A DNA stretch of 64,000 bases from Bacillus sp. FSL K6-3431 (GTDB taxonomy: Bacteria > Bacillota > Bacilli > Bacillales > Bacillaceae_C), in the NCBI RefSeq assembly GCF_038002605.1, contig NZ_JBBOCT010000001.1, positions 2,914,001 to 2,978,000 of the forward strand. The letters are read 5' to 3'. How positions within the stretch are numbered: position 1 is the first letter of the stretch; the number at the start of each line of letters is the position of its first letter. Both the position numbers and the translations under genes were made by a program. Positions 27,249 to 35,584 of this stretch are shown piece by piece. The notes under the pieces were generated by a model. That model was not told where the DNA came from, did no database searches, and worked only from the letters and a program-made list of their open reading frames with translations.

Positions 27249-28163
27249 TTAAGAGTAAGATTTTATTGAACTCTCAATCTCTTCGTTAAGTTTTCTTAAT
27301 TCTTCAAAATCCTCTTCTCTAACTGGTAATAACGGTAATCTTGGAGCTCCAGTTTCAATTCCTCTCAAGCTTAATATTGCTTTGGTAGCACCATATAATG
27401 AAGGATAACTTAATAGTCTTGTAATTATAGAATTAATCTTAGCCTGCAATAGTTGCGCTTCTTCGACCTCACCTTGTTTATAATAAGCATCAAGCTGGCA
27501 AAATAATTCAGGCATAACACCATATGTTCCACCTATTCCACCGTCCGCTCCCATAATTCTTCCACCTAAGTATTGCTCGTCCGGTCCGTTATAAACTAAG
27601 AACTCTTTTCCCGCATTTGCTTTAAATTGTTGGAGTTCGAATACGCTTTCACCAGACATTTTAATACCGATAACTTTATCTTGTGCAGCCATTTTCTTAA
27701 ATAGAGTTTGTGTTAAATGAAAGCCTGTTGTTTGCGGGATATTGTAAATAATGAATGGCAATGAAGAACTATCGATCATTACCTGCCAATGCCTCTCTAC
27801 CGAATCTTCAGATAATCGGTAATATATGGCCGGAACTGCCGATATGGCATCTGCCTTAACTTGTTCCGCATGAATCGCTAACTCCGCACTTTCTTTTGTC
27901 GAATTAGCACCGATATGAACAATAATTGTTAATTCATTTCCTACCTCTTCCATTACCGCTTCTAACACCTTTTTTCTTTCATCCACTGTTTGAAGGATGC
28001 CTTCTCCTGAACTTCCACCTACATATAATCCTTTCACACCAGTATTCACATAATAACGTGCTAGTTTCTTCACTCTTTTCTCACTTACTGCTCCCGTCTT
28101 ATCGTAAGCAGAATACATTGCAATGAATACACCTTTAAACTTGTCCAAATCCCATGCTGTCAT
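27249..28163 (-). CDS. N-acetylneuraminate lyase-like class I aldolase (DapA/NanA family)
   Basis: About 304 residues. The NanA-style GLYVGGSSGEG replaces the DapA-style GTTGE, a tyrosine sits in IIYNIP, and the Schiff-base lysine is in IGIKMSGE (K171 counted from an ATG nine bases earlier). The stretch YNGPDEQ ... GADGGIGGTY closely parallels E. coli NanA. It would cleave N-acetylneuraminate into N-acetylmannosamine and pyruvate, or act on a related 2-keto-3-deoxy acid. First gene of the importer 2 operon and preceded by two TGGTNNNACCA operators, so a FadR-type regulator probably controls it. NanE and NanK, needed to finish sialic acid breakdown, are not in the window. The start could also be the ATG at 28172, which has no clear ribosome binding site. 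Confidence 0.8.
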   Translation of the reverse strand: MTAWDLDKFKGVFIAMYSAYDKTGAVSEKRVKKLARYYVNTGVKGLYVGGSSGEGILQTVDERKKVLEAVMEEVGNELTIIVHIGANSTKESAELAIHAEQVKADAISAVPAIYYRLSEDSVERHWQVMIDSSSLPFIIYNIPQTTGFHLTQTLFKKMAAQDKVIGIKMSGESVFELQQFKANAGKEFLVYNGPDEQYLGGRIMGADGGIGGTYGVMPELFCQLDAYYKQGEVEEAQLLQAKINSIITRLLSYPSLYGATKAILSLRGIETGAPRLPLLPVREEDFEELRKLNEEIESSIKSYS

Positions 28164-28211
28164 TATTGTCATCTCATTTCTATTTATGTATTATGTAACA
28201 TTGTCATATTA

Positions 28212-28222
28212 TGGTCCTACCA
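28212..28222. promoter_or_regulatory. FadR-type operator, TGGTCCTACCA
   Basis: A perfect TGGTNNNACCA palindrome about 50 bases before the aldolase-like start. This is the known operator form for FCD-type GntR regulators such as PdhR and LldR. Confidence 0.65.
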
Positions 28223-28286
28223 GATTACTAGAATAAATCATCCATCGTTATTCTTTAGTTGATGTTATATTTTTCATATTGTAATA

Positions 28287-28297
28287 TGGTCTTACCA
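28287..28297. promoter_or_regulatory. FadR-type operator, TGGTCTTACCA
   Basis: A second TGGTNNNACCA palindrome, 75 bp from the first, in the gap between the divergent aldolase-like and regulator genes. Confidence 0.65.
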
Positions 28298-28330
28298 GTT
28301 AATTTAAATATTCTCATGACTTATACTTAA

Positions 28331-28344
28331 ATTAACCGCTTTCA
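28331..28344. promoter_or_regulatory. Possible CcpA cre-like site
   Basis: The minus strand TGAAAGCGGTTAAT matches most of the cre pattern TGWAARCGYTWNCW but differs at two positions. It lies in the divergent intergenic region, 130 bp or less from both starts. Confidence 0.3.
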
Positions 28345-28415
28345 TTAAATTTGTCAAGCCTTTTTAAATTTTGAAAAAGTGAGCTCGCACTCGTTTAGAT
28401 AATAGTATACTATAC

Positions 28416-28426
28416 TGGTAAAACCA
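28416..28426. promoter_or_regulatory. FadR-type operator, TGGTAAAACCA
   Basis: A TGGTNNNACCA palindrome 35 bases before the first FadR-type gene, next to a TATACT -10-like box (TAGTATACTATAC). The position suggests autoregulation. Confidence 0.65.
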
Positions 28427-28460
28427 TCCATAAACATCCAATACATTAGGGGAGAAAATA

Positions 28461-29165
28461 ATGCTAGAACGAAAACAAACTTTAGCCGAAATTGTTAGTG
28501 ATCGAATTAAAACCTTCATTGCAGAAAATAATTGTCAACCCGGTGAGCGCCTACCTTCAGAGAAAGAAATAATTGACATGTTAGGTGTGAGCAGAACCAT
28601 TGTGAGAGAGGCGTTAAAGACGTTGCAATCACAAGGGATCATAGAAATTAAACAAGGGATAGGGATTTTTGTAAAGGAAATAAAGCTACAAGGGTATTTT
28701 AAAAATATATCTCCTTTTTTAAAATTAGATAAATTAAAGTTTAAAGAACTAATAGATACACGGATTATTTTAGAATTGGGCGCGATTGAATTAGCTGTTG
28801 AACAGTATCATTTAGATAAAATAAAGCAAATGTCACACTGGAATAACCTCTTTCTTGAAAAGGTCAAGAATGGAGAGAAACCAAAGAACGAAGATTTATA
28901 TTTTCATCGTTCTTTATTTGATGCTACCTGCAACGAGACTTATATTCAGCTATCTACTATTATCGCTGAATACTTTAATATGAACCAACTTGAACAAATC
29001 GTTGATTTTGAAGATTATATTTCTTCCTACGAGGAGCATAAATCAATTATTACATTGCTTATTAATAAGGAGACCGAGAAAGCAAAGCAAGCAATGAAGG
29101 TTCATTTACATCATCTATACGATATACTCCATGAATGGGAAGAGAATATTCCATCACGTAAATGA
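28461..29165 (+). CDS. FadR-subfamily GntR regulator, first of a tandem pair
   Basis: A 234-residue regulator. The winged HTH is at residues 5-70 (PGERLPSEKEIIDMLGVSRTIVREALKTLQSQGII) and the all-helical FCD effector domain at about 85-225 (ELIDTRIILELGAIELA, HRSLFDATCN). AGGGGAG precedes the ATG. It is divergent from the aldolase/importer 2 operon and has three TGGTNNNACCA sites in the shared intergenic region. This is the usual layout for a local repressor released by a sugar-acid ligand, here perhaps a sialic acid derivative (inference). It ends in a strong terminator. Confidence 0.9.
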   Translation: MLERKQTLAEIVSDRIKTFIAENNCQPGERLPSEKEIIDMLGVSRTIVREALKTLQSQGIIEIKQGIGIFVKEIKLQGYFKNISPFLKLDKLKFKELIDTRIILELGAIELAVEQYHLDKIKQMSHWNNLFLEKVKNGEKPKNEDLYFHRSLFDATCNETYIQLSTIIAEYFNMNQLEQIVDFEDYISSYEEHKSIITLLINKETEKAKQAMKVHLHHLYDILHEWEENIPSRK

Positions 29166-29171
29166 TTGATT

Positions 29172-29210
29172 AGAACCACGGAAGATCAGGAGATTTCCGT
29201 GGTTCTTTGT
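29172..29210 (+). terminator. Terminator of the first FadR-type gene
   Basis: A 12-13 bp perfect stem (AGAACCACGGAA / TTCCGTGGTTCT) with TTTG after it, directly past the stop codon. Confidence 0.8.
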
Positions 29211-29312
29211 TATTATCAAACTAAAGCGATGCTTTTTAAGAATGTAGAAATTGAGACAATTGTTGAGATAAGATTAACATTATTTGTTAATATGGTAAAA
29301 TAAAAAGCAAGG

Positions 29313-29323
29313 TGGTCCTACCA
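29313..29323. promoter_or_regulatory. FadR-type operator before the second FadR gene
   Basis: TGGTCCTACCA, flanked by one more base pair of symmetry (GTGGTCCTACCAC), about 70 bases upstream of the second regulator. The 11-mer is identical to the site at 28212. Confidence 0.65.
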
Positions 29324-29393
29324 CGACTATTATTTTGTTCCCTTTCTATTATACATATCGATATTACATACTAATTTAAAAGCGGTGAATACA

Positions 29394-30089
29394 ATGAAAC
29401 CTATTGAAGATAAAGAAAGATATACATTAAGTAAAATAGTTAGCGATAATCTACGCAAGTATATTATGGAAAACAAGATGACTACAGGCGATAAACTTCC
29501 CTCTGAGAGAGATTTGGCAAGCATGCTTGAAGTGAGTCGAGTAATTATAAGAGAAGCACTAAGATCTTTGGAATCAACCGGGATTATTGTTATTAGACAT
29601 GGAGAAGGAGCTTTTGTTAATACAGATGATTCAAGTATCATTTTCAATCATTTACTTTTTTTCTGGCAAATGAATAATGAAAAGATTGAGGAATTGTTTG
29701 AACTTAGACATCTCTTAGAAAAAACAGCAATTGAACAACTTATTGCCAATACCGAAGCTGAGCATTTGGAAAAACTTAATAATATTATTGATAGAATGAG
29801 CCACACAACTGACCCAAAATTATTTAAACAATTAGATATTGAATTCCATAGAGGTCTAATACAAGCTACTAACAATGAATTATTCTCACAGCTGACAGAT
29901 ATTATCGTTCAGTATTTTTCAAGTGTTCCACATTCACAAATGGACCAAGATAATAGAAATAAAACAGTATACGAACACAAAATGATATTAGAGGCTCTCA
30001 AAAATAAAAATAAAGAGCTTGCCCTTCAACTTTTAAGCGAGCATTTACAGTACTCCAAGAAATTTAAAATAAGCCATACGGAAAATTAG
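29394..30089 (+). CDS. FadR-subfamily GntR regulator, second of a tandem pair
   Basis: A 231-residue paralogue of the gene before it, with the same wHTH (GDKLPSERDLASMLEVSRVIIREALRSLESTGII) and FCD domain (ELFELRHLLEKTAIEQL, DIEFHRGLIQATNN). The start is the ATG at 29394; a GTG at 29385 in frame is possible and neither has a strong ribosome binding site. It is transcribed away from the first copy with its own terminator and its own TGGTCCTACCA site. Its target beyond itself is unclear; the shared operator implies cross-talk with the aldolase/importer 2 operon. Confidence 0.88.
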   Translation: MKPIEDKERYTLSKIVSDNLRKYIMENKMTTGDKLPSERDLASMLEVSRVIIREALRSLESTGIIVIRHGEGAFVNTDDSSIIFNHLLFFWQMNNEKIEELFELRHLLEKTAIEQLIANTEAEHLEKLNNIIDRMSHTTDPKLFKQLDIEFHRGLIQATNNELFSQLTDIIVQYFSSVPHSQMDQDNRNKTVYEHKMILEALKNKNKELALQLLSEHLQYSKKFKISHTEN

Positions 30090-30156
30090 AAAAAGTACTT
30101 AGTTTAACACTTACAAAAAGCGGCTACTATTGATGATCTCAATGAGTGCCCCCAAA

Positions 30157-30192
30157 AAAGCAGCCTTTTTCTTCTACGAATTGGCTGCTTTT
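30157..30192 (+). terminator. Terminator of the second FadR-type gene
   Basis: AAAGCAGCC, 17-base loop, GGCTGCTTT, then T-rich sequence. The rest of the 234-bp gap to sulfatase 2 shows no gene. Confidence 0.7.
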
Positions 30193-30323
30193 ATATAGAT
30201 CTATACTAGATTTTTACCGTTCAAATCAGAGGAGGGTGATTCAAGAATCAAGGAATTGGTCTAGTCTAGCAAACAGTAGATATTGAATCTATTCTGTCTA
30301 CAGATGCCCGAATCTCAACCTGT

Positions 30324-31775
30324 TCAATATTCAAGAAAACTTTTTCCATTGTATCCGTCATAACTATAATAAAACGGATCTTTTATCTCTAGAAGCCATG
30401 AACGTAGTTTTCTATCCAGCTCTTCTGCAATTGGATGGTTTTTAAGCTCATTGTCTTGCTTAGGGTGAAGTTGGAATTTGTCATCTTTTAAATTATAAAG
30501 CAATCTTACTTGTTCTTCCCCCGGCACATAACCATTATGAATAACGTACGTATAGTTATGTGTCCGAACCGCTCTCCACCCATACGCTCGGTTATCTAAT
30601 CCAGCTTCTCGGAAATTTTCAATTGCTTCCTTCCGACCTGGATATCCACAAATGTATGCAGCTTCAGGTCCATCACTTCTTTGATTGGTGATCAAATTTG
30701 ATACATCAGTACCTTCTACCGAATTGGGAATTTCCAAATCAAGCAGACCAAGTAATGTCGGCATAATATCAACTGTATTTAGCAATACATTCGATTTCGC
30801 ATATGGAATCTCCCTTGGCCAGCGAATAACAAAAGGCACACCAATAGATTCCTCATACCACACATGCTTCGCCATCAAGCCATGCGATCCCATCATCTCT
30901 CCATGATCAGAGGTCAATACAACAATCGTATCCTCTTCCAACTTCTCGTCTCTCAACAATTGCAGGATTCTCTCAAACTGATCATCAATACCCGATATTG
31001 CAGCAAAGTAATTAAGCTGATTTCTTTTTAACTCTTCCAAGCCTCCATCCACAGATTCACCAGTATGAACAATATATTTTGAGTCATGTACGTTTTCCCG
31101 TAAAGGTAAATCTTTTTCTTTATATAGCTCCCGGTATTTTTCTGGAACTTGTTCGAATGGGCTATGTGGAGGATTCCATGATATAAAAAGACCAAATGGC
31201 CTATCACTCTTCCTATCTTTTATAAAATCCAGCGCTCGATCTGTTTCATGCTCTACTGACCATTGATTTACTTTGACCTTCTCTGAGCTATCCTGCCAAT
31301 AATGCGGGGAAAAATGATCATCCCAAGCCCCGTATGAATACCAATACTGAAATCCATGCCTTTTCGGTCCTGGAGGCGTATATGCGTCCCAGCCCATCGC
31401 CCCCGATTCAGGTTCATCCGTCACATTTAATTCCGGTAAATCAAGATGCCATTTCCCAATATAACCCGTTTCATACCCCGCTTTAGAAAGTACATCACTC
31501 ACACATATTTCTTCTGGGCTTAGCATAAGGTCTGCACCCACTTTGCAATTCGTATACACCCCAGTGTTAATCGGATATTTGCCGGTAAGTAAGGAGCCTC
31601 GATGGGGCGAGCACAATGGAGAGACTGTGACTGCATCTGTTAAAACTGTACTTTCGCGGGAAAAAGAATCAATATTTGGCGTATGTACTGGGTCTTCGCC
31701 TTCATATCCTACTGCCTGACGGCGCCATTGATCTGCAAAAATATAAATGAGATTTGGTTGCTCTCTATTCCCCAT
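30324..31775 (-). CDS. Sulfatase 2, cysteine-type, cytoplasmic
   Basis: A 483-residue type I sulfatase. The formylglycine motif is C55-S-P-H-R59 followed by GSLLTG, metal ligands are in FADQW and TSDHGEMMGSHG, and GKWHLD carries the conserved lysine and histidine. There is no signal peptide. The start at 31775 has the strong AGGAGAGGGG site; an alternative at 31817 overlaps the upstream permease stop as ATGA and would add 14 charged residues, so translational coupling is possible. It is the last gene of the importer 3 operon, which links its substrate to the sugar imported by that system, probably a glycosaminoglycan fragment. Confidence 0.9.
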   Translation of the reverse strand: MGNREQPNLIYIFADQWRRQAVGYEGEDPVHTPNIDSFSRESTVLTDAVTVSPLCSPHRGSLLTGKYPINTGVYTNCKVGADLMLSPEEICVSDVLSKAGYETGYIGKWHLDLPELNVTDEPESGAMGWDAYTPPGPKRHGFQYWYSYGAWDDHFSPHYWQDSSEKVKVNQWSVEHETDRALDFIKDRKSDRPFGLFISWNPPHSPFEQVPEKYRELYKEKDLPLRENVHDSKYIVHTGESVDGGLEELKRNQLNYFAAISGIDDQFERILQLLRDEKLEEDTIVVLTSDHGEMMGSHGLMAKHVWYEESIGVPFVIRWPREIPYAKSNVLLNTVDIMPTLLGLLDLEIPNSVEGTDVSNLITNQRSDGPEAAYICGYPGRKEAIENFREAGLDNRAYGWRAVRTHNYTYVIHNGYVPGEEQVRLLYNLKDDKFQLHPKQDNELKNHPIAEELDRKLRSWLLEIKDPFYYSYDGYNGKSFLEY

Positions 31776-31813
31776 TTTAGCCCCTCTCCTTTGCTTTATT
31801 TTTCTTTCGTTCA

Positions 31814-32680
31814 TCATTTTATTCCTGTGTTTGCCACTCCCTCTATAAAGTGATCTTGGGCAAAGAAGTAAACAATGATCGTTGGTACAATAGCTGAAAC
31901 AGCAGCTGCCATAAGCAGTGCGTATTCTGTGTTGTACTCAGTGATAAAGTGCTGGATTCCTAGCTGTAATGTGTATAAGTGATCTGATGTTAGATAAATC
32001 AACGGTCCAAGGAAGTCATTCCATGAGTGCATGAAAGAGAAAATGACCAGCGTGGCAATTGCCGGTTTTGATAACGGCATCATAATTTTCCAATAGATTC
32101 CGAACTCACTAAGGCCATCAATTCTCGCCGCTTCTAATAGTTCATCAGGAATGGATAAGAAAAATTGACGGAATAAGAATACACCAAACGGATTAAATGA
32201 ACCAAGTAAGATCAATGCCCAATGGGTATTAACGAGTCCTATCTCCTTCATCAACATAAATTGCGGAATCATCATCACTTGATAAGGAATCATCATTGTT
32301 GCAACATATATGAAAAATAAACGATTGCTTTCTGGGAACTTAATTTTCGCAAAAGCATATCCTGCAAGCGAACTGTTGATAACAATCAAAATAGTTGTCA
32401 AGACAGCTATCTTCAACGTATTTAAGTAATAAAGATGGAATGGTACCTTTGTCCACACATCTTTATAGTTGCTCCAATGAAATGTTTCCGGGATCCATTT
32501 AATTGGAAATCCAAAAATTTCCGATTCTGCTTTTAACGAAGCTGATAGCATCCAGACAAATGGAAGAACCATCATCAATGAAACTAAAATAATCACCATA
32601 TATTTAACTATTTTTTTTATCGGTACTTTTCGGACTTTTTGAGTAGATGTGTTACTTGAAGCTTTAGTTGCGATTTCCAT
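31814..32680 (-). CDS. ABC importer 3, CUT1 permease (MalG/LacG-like)
   Basis: A 288-residue permease with six membrane segments, EAA loop EAARIDGLSEFGIYWKIMMPLSKP, and C-terminus DHFIEGVANTGIK typical of the CUT1 inner subunit. A hydrophilic N-terminal tail (25 residues) is cytoplasmic. It follows its partner permease by 51 bp and overlaps a possible start of sulfatase 2 by four bases. Confidence 0.92.
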   Translation of the reverse strand: MEIATKASSNTSTQKVRKVPIKKIVKYMVIILVSLMMVLPFVWMLSASLKAESEIFGFPIKWIPETFHWSNYKDVWTKVPFHLYYLNTLKIAVLTTILIVINSSLAGYAFAKIKFPESNRLFFIYVATMMIPYQVMMIPQFMLMKEIGLVNTHWALILLGSFNPFGVFLFRQFFLSIPDELLEAARIDGLSEFGIYWKIMMPLSKPAIATLVIFSFMHSWNDFLGPLIYLTSDHLYTLQLGIQHFITEYNTEYALLMAAAVSAIVPTIIVYFFAQDHFIEGVANTGIK

Positions 32681-32731
32681 TGAAAATGTCAGCTCCTTTC
32701 TGTTTTTATGATTATTTCCTGAGAATAACGA

Positions 32732-33631
32732 TCAATCATTACCCCATTTTTTTTGGCCTTTAAATTGAAAAAATGCAAATAATAAAATGAGCATGAACAA
32801 GACATAAGCCATTGATGATGCGTACCCGTATTCAAATTGTTTGAAGGCCGTGTTATAAATGTCGTACACAAGCACGTGTGTAGATCTACCTGGTCCTCCG
32901 CCTGTCAGAATATAAATAAGATCAAATACTTTAAAGGAATTAATTACACCGATAATCGTTGTAAAAAAGACTATGGGAGAAAGCATCGGCAATGTAACAT
33001 TGAAAAACTTAGAAACTGCACCTGCTCCATCCAAATCCGCAGCTTCGTAAAGATAGTTAGGAATACCTTGCAAACCTGCCAAAAATAGAATCATATAATA
33101 GCCGATAGAATGCCATATATACACGATTGAAACGGAAACTAACGCCCAACTGGGGGATGATAGCCAACCAGGGGGATTATCTATACCAAGTGTCATTAGA
33201 AATCCATTGATCGGTCCCATCGAGGGATTAAAAATGAGCTGCCACACAGCTGCAACCGCAATAGTTGCAGTTACATAAGGTAAAAACACTGCAGTTCGAA
33301 ATACTTTTACAAATCGGATTCCTTTATTTAATGCAATAGCTATTAAAACGGACAATAATAAGGTAATTGGGACAGAAATTACTGTAAAAAGAATACTGTT
33401 AATAAATGAAATACGAAAGTTTTCATCAAAAAATAGATTTTTATAGTTTTCCAATCCAATAAACTCTATCTTTCCGAAGCCGTTCCAATCTGTAAAACTC
33501 ATCACAAAGGAGGCTATAACAGGAATGAGTATAAATATTAAAAAGCCTAAAATGTTTGGCAAAAGGAATGTATAAGCAATCAGACGATTTCGTCTTACCA
33601 CTTTTGATTTTGGCTTACTAATTTGCTTCAT
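32732..33631 (-). CDS. ABC importer 3, CUT1 permease (MalF/UgpA-like)
   Basis: A 299-residue permease with six membrane segments and EAA loop EAADLDGAGAVSKFFNVTLP. AAAGGACTG precedes the ATG. The segment LTGGGPGRSTHVLVYDIYNTAF is the usual CUT1 signature before the last helix. A hairpin separates it from the binding-protein gene, which may keep permease levels lower than binding-protein levels. Confidence 0.92.
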   Translation of the reverse strand: MKQISKPKSKVVRRNRLIAYTFLLPNILGFLIFILIPVIASFVMSFTDWNGFGKIEFIGLENYKNLFFDENFRISFINSILFTVISVPITLLLSVLIAIALNKGIRFVKVFRTAVFLPYVTATIAVAAVWQLIFNPSMGPINGFLMTLGIDNPPGWLSSPSWALVSVSIVYIWHSIGYYMILFLAGLQGIPNYLYEAADLDGAGAVSKFFNVTLPMLSPIVFFTTIIGVINSFKVFDLIYILTGGGPGRSTHVLVYDIYNTAFKQFEYGYASSMAYVLFMLILLFAFFQFKGQKKWGND

Positions 33632-33650
33632 GGTGTTCAGTCCTTTCCAT

Positions 33651-33695
33651 TAAAAAACCGGGCACTGCATATGGGATATACGGATCAACAGTGCC
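33651..33695 (-). terminator. Intercistronic hairpin in the importer 3 operon
   Basis: GGCACTG ... CAGTGCC with CGG and TTTTTT after it on the minus strand, between binding protein and permease. It can act as a partial terminator or protect the upstream mRNA end. Confidence 0.65.
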
Positions 33696-33707
33696 ATATT
33701 TTACTTT

Positions 33708-35021
33708 TTACTTATCTTCATACTTGCTCGCCCATTCATTTTTTACACGTTTTGTAATGTTCTCGATTGCTTTATCAACAGATTGCTCGCCGATTATGGC
33801 TAGCTCACCTTCTTGTGTGAAAATTTGTCCGACGACAATATTTTTAACACCAAGTAGCATCGGATATTCAGGATATTCTTTCGTTTCTAGGAAGTAGTGA
33901 AGGTTTTCCGGTTTTTGCGATCCATCACCGAGGTAAGCTTTTTCAACATCCTCATTCATATATCCTGTCAAATATCCTTCAGAGGCAAATAGCTCGGCAC
34001 CCTCTTTACCTGTCATGTATTGCATGAACGCAAATGCTTCTTTCGAATGCTTTGTATTTTTATTCATCATAATTGTTACTGGCAGCGCCAATGATGTGTT
34101 TTTCGCGACACCTTCAGGATGTGGAATTGGTACAACATCCCAGTCGAAGTCTATTGTTCCCTCTGCTTCCGCTTCGCGAAGTTGGGCAACATGCCAGTCC
34201 CCAATCAAGTTCATCGCAATATTCCCTTTTTGGAAAGCCGCATTGTAATGTGCTCCCGTTGTTACTTGTTCAGACCAACCCATGATTGACCCATCCTTTT
34301 CAAGGTCTATTCGTATTTGTAGCGCGTCTTTAAAAGGAGTCAAATCTTTATCGATAATGGAAGCACCAGCCTGAACAGCGCTCATATACCATGTCTGTGG
34401 CCATTGTTGTAGAAACGCGCCGTACACTTTTCTTTCTCCGCTCCCATTCGTCATTTCTTTCGCCAATTCACGGAATTCTTTCCACGTCATGTCATCACTA
34501 GGATAGTCTATACCTTTTTCATCAAATAAATCTTTATTATAATAAAGCATCCAGTTTGATTTTCTGTAAGGAAGACTCAATACTTCATTCTCCGACTTAT
34601 ACGTGTCATACATCGTTCCATATCCTGAAACATCCATTCCGCTTTCTTTAATATAATTGTCCAATGGTGCCAACAATCCCGTGTCAATCATATTATCCAT
34701 TTGGCCAGTGAATAAATCGTATCCTTCTCCACTTGATAGCTGCATTCGAATTTTTTCATAGTATTGCTGTTGAGGAAAGGATTCAAATGTAATATCAATG
34801 TTAGGATTATTTTTCTTAAACTCTTCATATCCCCTTTCAAAGGTTTCTTGATCATCGGGAAAAACTGCCATTTTCAAGCTAATTTTTTCATTAGAATTTT
34901 CATTTGTATCTCCCGATCTTCCCTTTTCTGCACTGCCCTTTTTTGAACTGCCACCAGCGCAGCCCGCGAGCAAAACAAAGCAGACAAATAAAATTGCCAA
35001 TATACTGAATCCCTTTTTCAT
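33708..35021 (-). CDS. ABC importer 3, family 1 sugar-binding lipoprotein
   Basis: A 437-residue solute-binding lipoprotein with C21 in LLAGC. The fold is the UgpB/MalE type (FKKNNPNIDITFESFPQQQYYEKIRMQLSSGEGYDLF), shorter than the LplA-type proteins of the other three importers. AAGGGGGATC lies before the ATG. First gene of the importer 3 operon. Its promoter region contains a 59-bp element nearly duplicated before the PL8 lyase gene, so the importer is probably co-induced with the lyase to take up its unsaturated oligosaccharide products (inference). Confidence 0.9.
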   Translation of the reverse strand: MKKGFSILAILFVCFVLLAGCAGGSSKKGSAEKGRSGDTNENSNEKISLKMAVFPDDQETFERGYEEFKKNNPNIDITFESFPQQQYYEKIRMQLSSGEGYDLFTGQMDNMIDTGLLAPLDNYIKESGMDVSGYGTMYDTYKSENEVLSLPYRKSNWMLYYNKDLFDEKGIDYPSDDMTWKEFRELAKEMTNGSGERKVYGAFLQQWPQTWYMSAVQAGASIIDKDLTPFKDALQIRIDLEKDGSIMGWSEQVTTGAHYNAAFQKGNIAMNLIGDWHVAQLREAEAEGTIDFDWDVVPIPHPEGVAKNTSLALPVTIMMNKNTKHSKEAFAFMQYMTGKEGAELFASEGYLTGYMNEDVEKAYLGDGSQKPENLHYFLETKEYPEYPMLLGVKNIVVGQIFTQEGELAIIGEQSVDKAIENITKRVKNEWASKYEDK

Positions 35022-35055
35022 GGAAATGATCCCCCTTAATTTTTGTGGTAAATTG

Positions 35056-35114
35056 TTGTATATTAAATGTAAGGGGTTTCAGTCGTAATAATAAGTAGAA
35101 AGTTTTATTCCCCC
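35056..35114 (-). promoter_or_regulatory. 59-bp composite promoter element, copy 1 (importer 3)
   Basis: Matches the element at 41186-41244 without gaps at about 45 of 59 positions, including TGTAAGGGGTTTCA (35068-35081), TAAGT-GAAA and a CCCCC end. Read toward the gene (minus strand) it starts GGGGG, contains TGAAACCCCTTACA, and ends in a -10-like TAATATACA. It is the likely binding site of an activator that covers the -35 region. Confidence 0.7.
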
Positions 35115-35184
35115 TTTAAGCGCATATTCAAACAGTCGCCGAATTAGAAACAAGAAGCTCGAGCGCGAAGGTTTAAGGATCGAT

Positions 35185-35440
35185 CTTGCACACGATGTGC
35201 TTGACCTCTGTGTTGCTCACAGGACGGACTTGCACACGATGTCCTGACCTCTGTGTTGCTCACAGGACGGACTTGCACACGATGTCCTGACCTCTGTGTT
35301 GCTCACAGGACGGACTTGCACACGATGTCCTGACCTCTGTGTTGCTCACAGGACGGACTTGCACACGATGTCCTGACCTCTGTGTTGCTCACAGGACGGA
35401 CTTGCACACGATGTGCTGACCTCTGTGTTGCTCACAGGAC
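35185..35440. repeat. 43-bp tandem repeat array, six copies
   Basis: CTTGCACACGATG recurs at 35185, 35229, 35272, 35315, 35358 and 35401. The period is 43 bp apart from one 44-bp step, and the middle copies look identical. Each unit contains CTGTGTTGCTCACAG (an inverted repeat with a 5-base centre) inside a wider GTCCTG ... CAGGAC pairing. There are no unique spacers. It fills the divergent gap between the importer 3 operon and the histidine kinase. The flanks 35115-35184 and 35441-35560 show nothing else. Confidence 0.9.
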
Positions 35441-35584
35441 GTGAGCGTTCTTAACAGAGGTTCTTTTTAGTACAGTGGTTCCTTTAGTAGAGGTTCCTAT
35501 CCAGATTCCTTTTACCTCATTGCCAAAGAAGAAAGTCGCCGTATATCATTTGATGATTTTTTGAAAACATTAGGAGTGACCATT

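Noticed and set aside
35185..35440. CRISPR array or integrase attachment cluster
   Set aside because: Direct tandem repeats without spacers, integrase or tRNA nearby.
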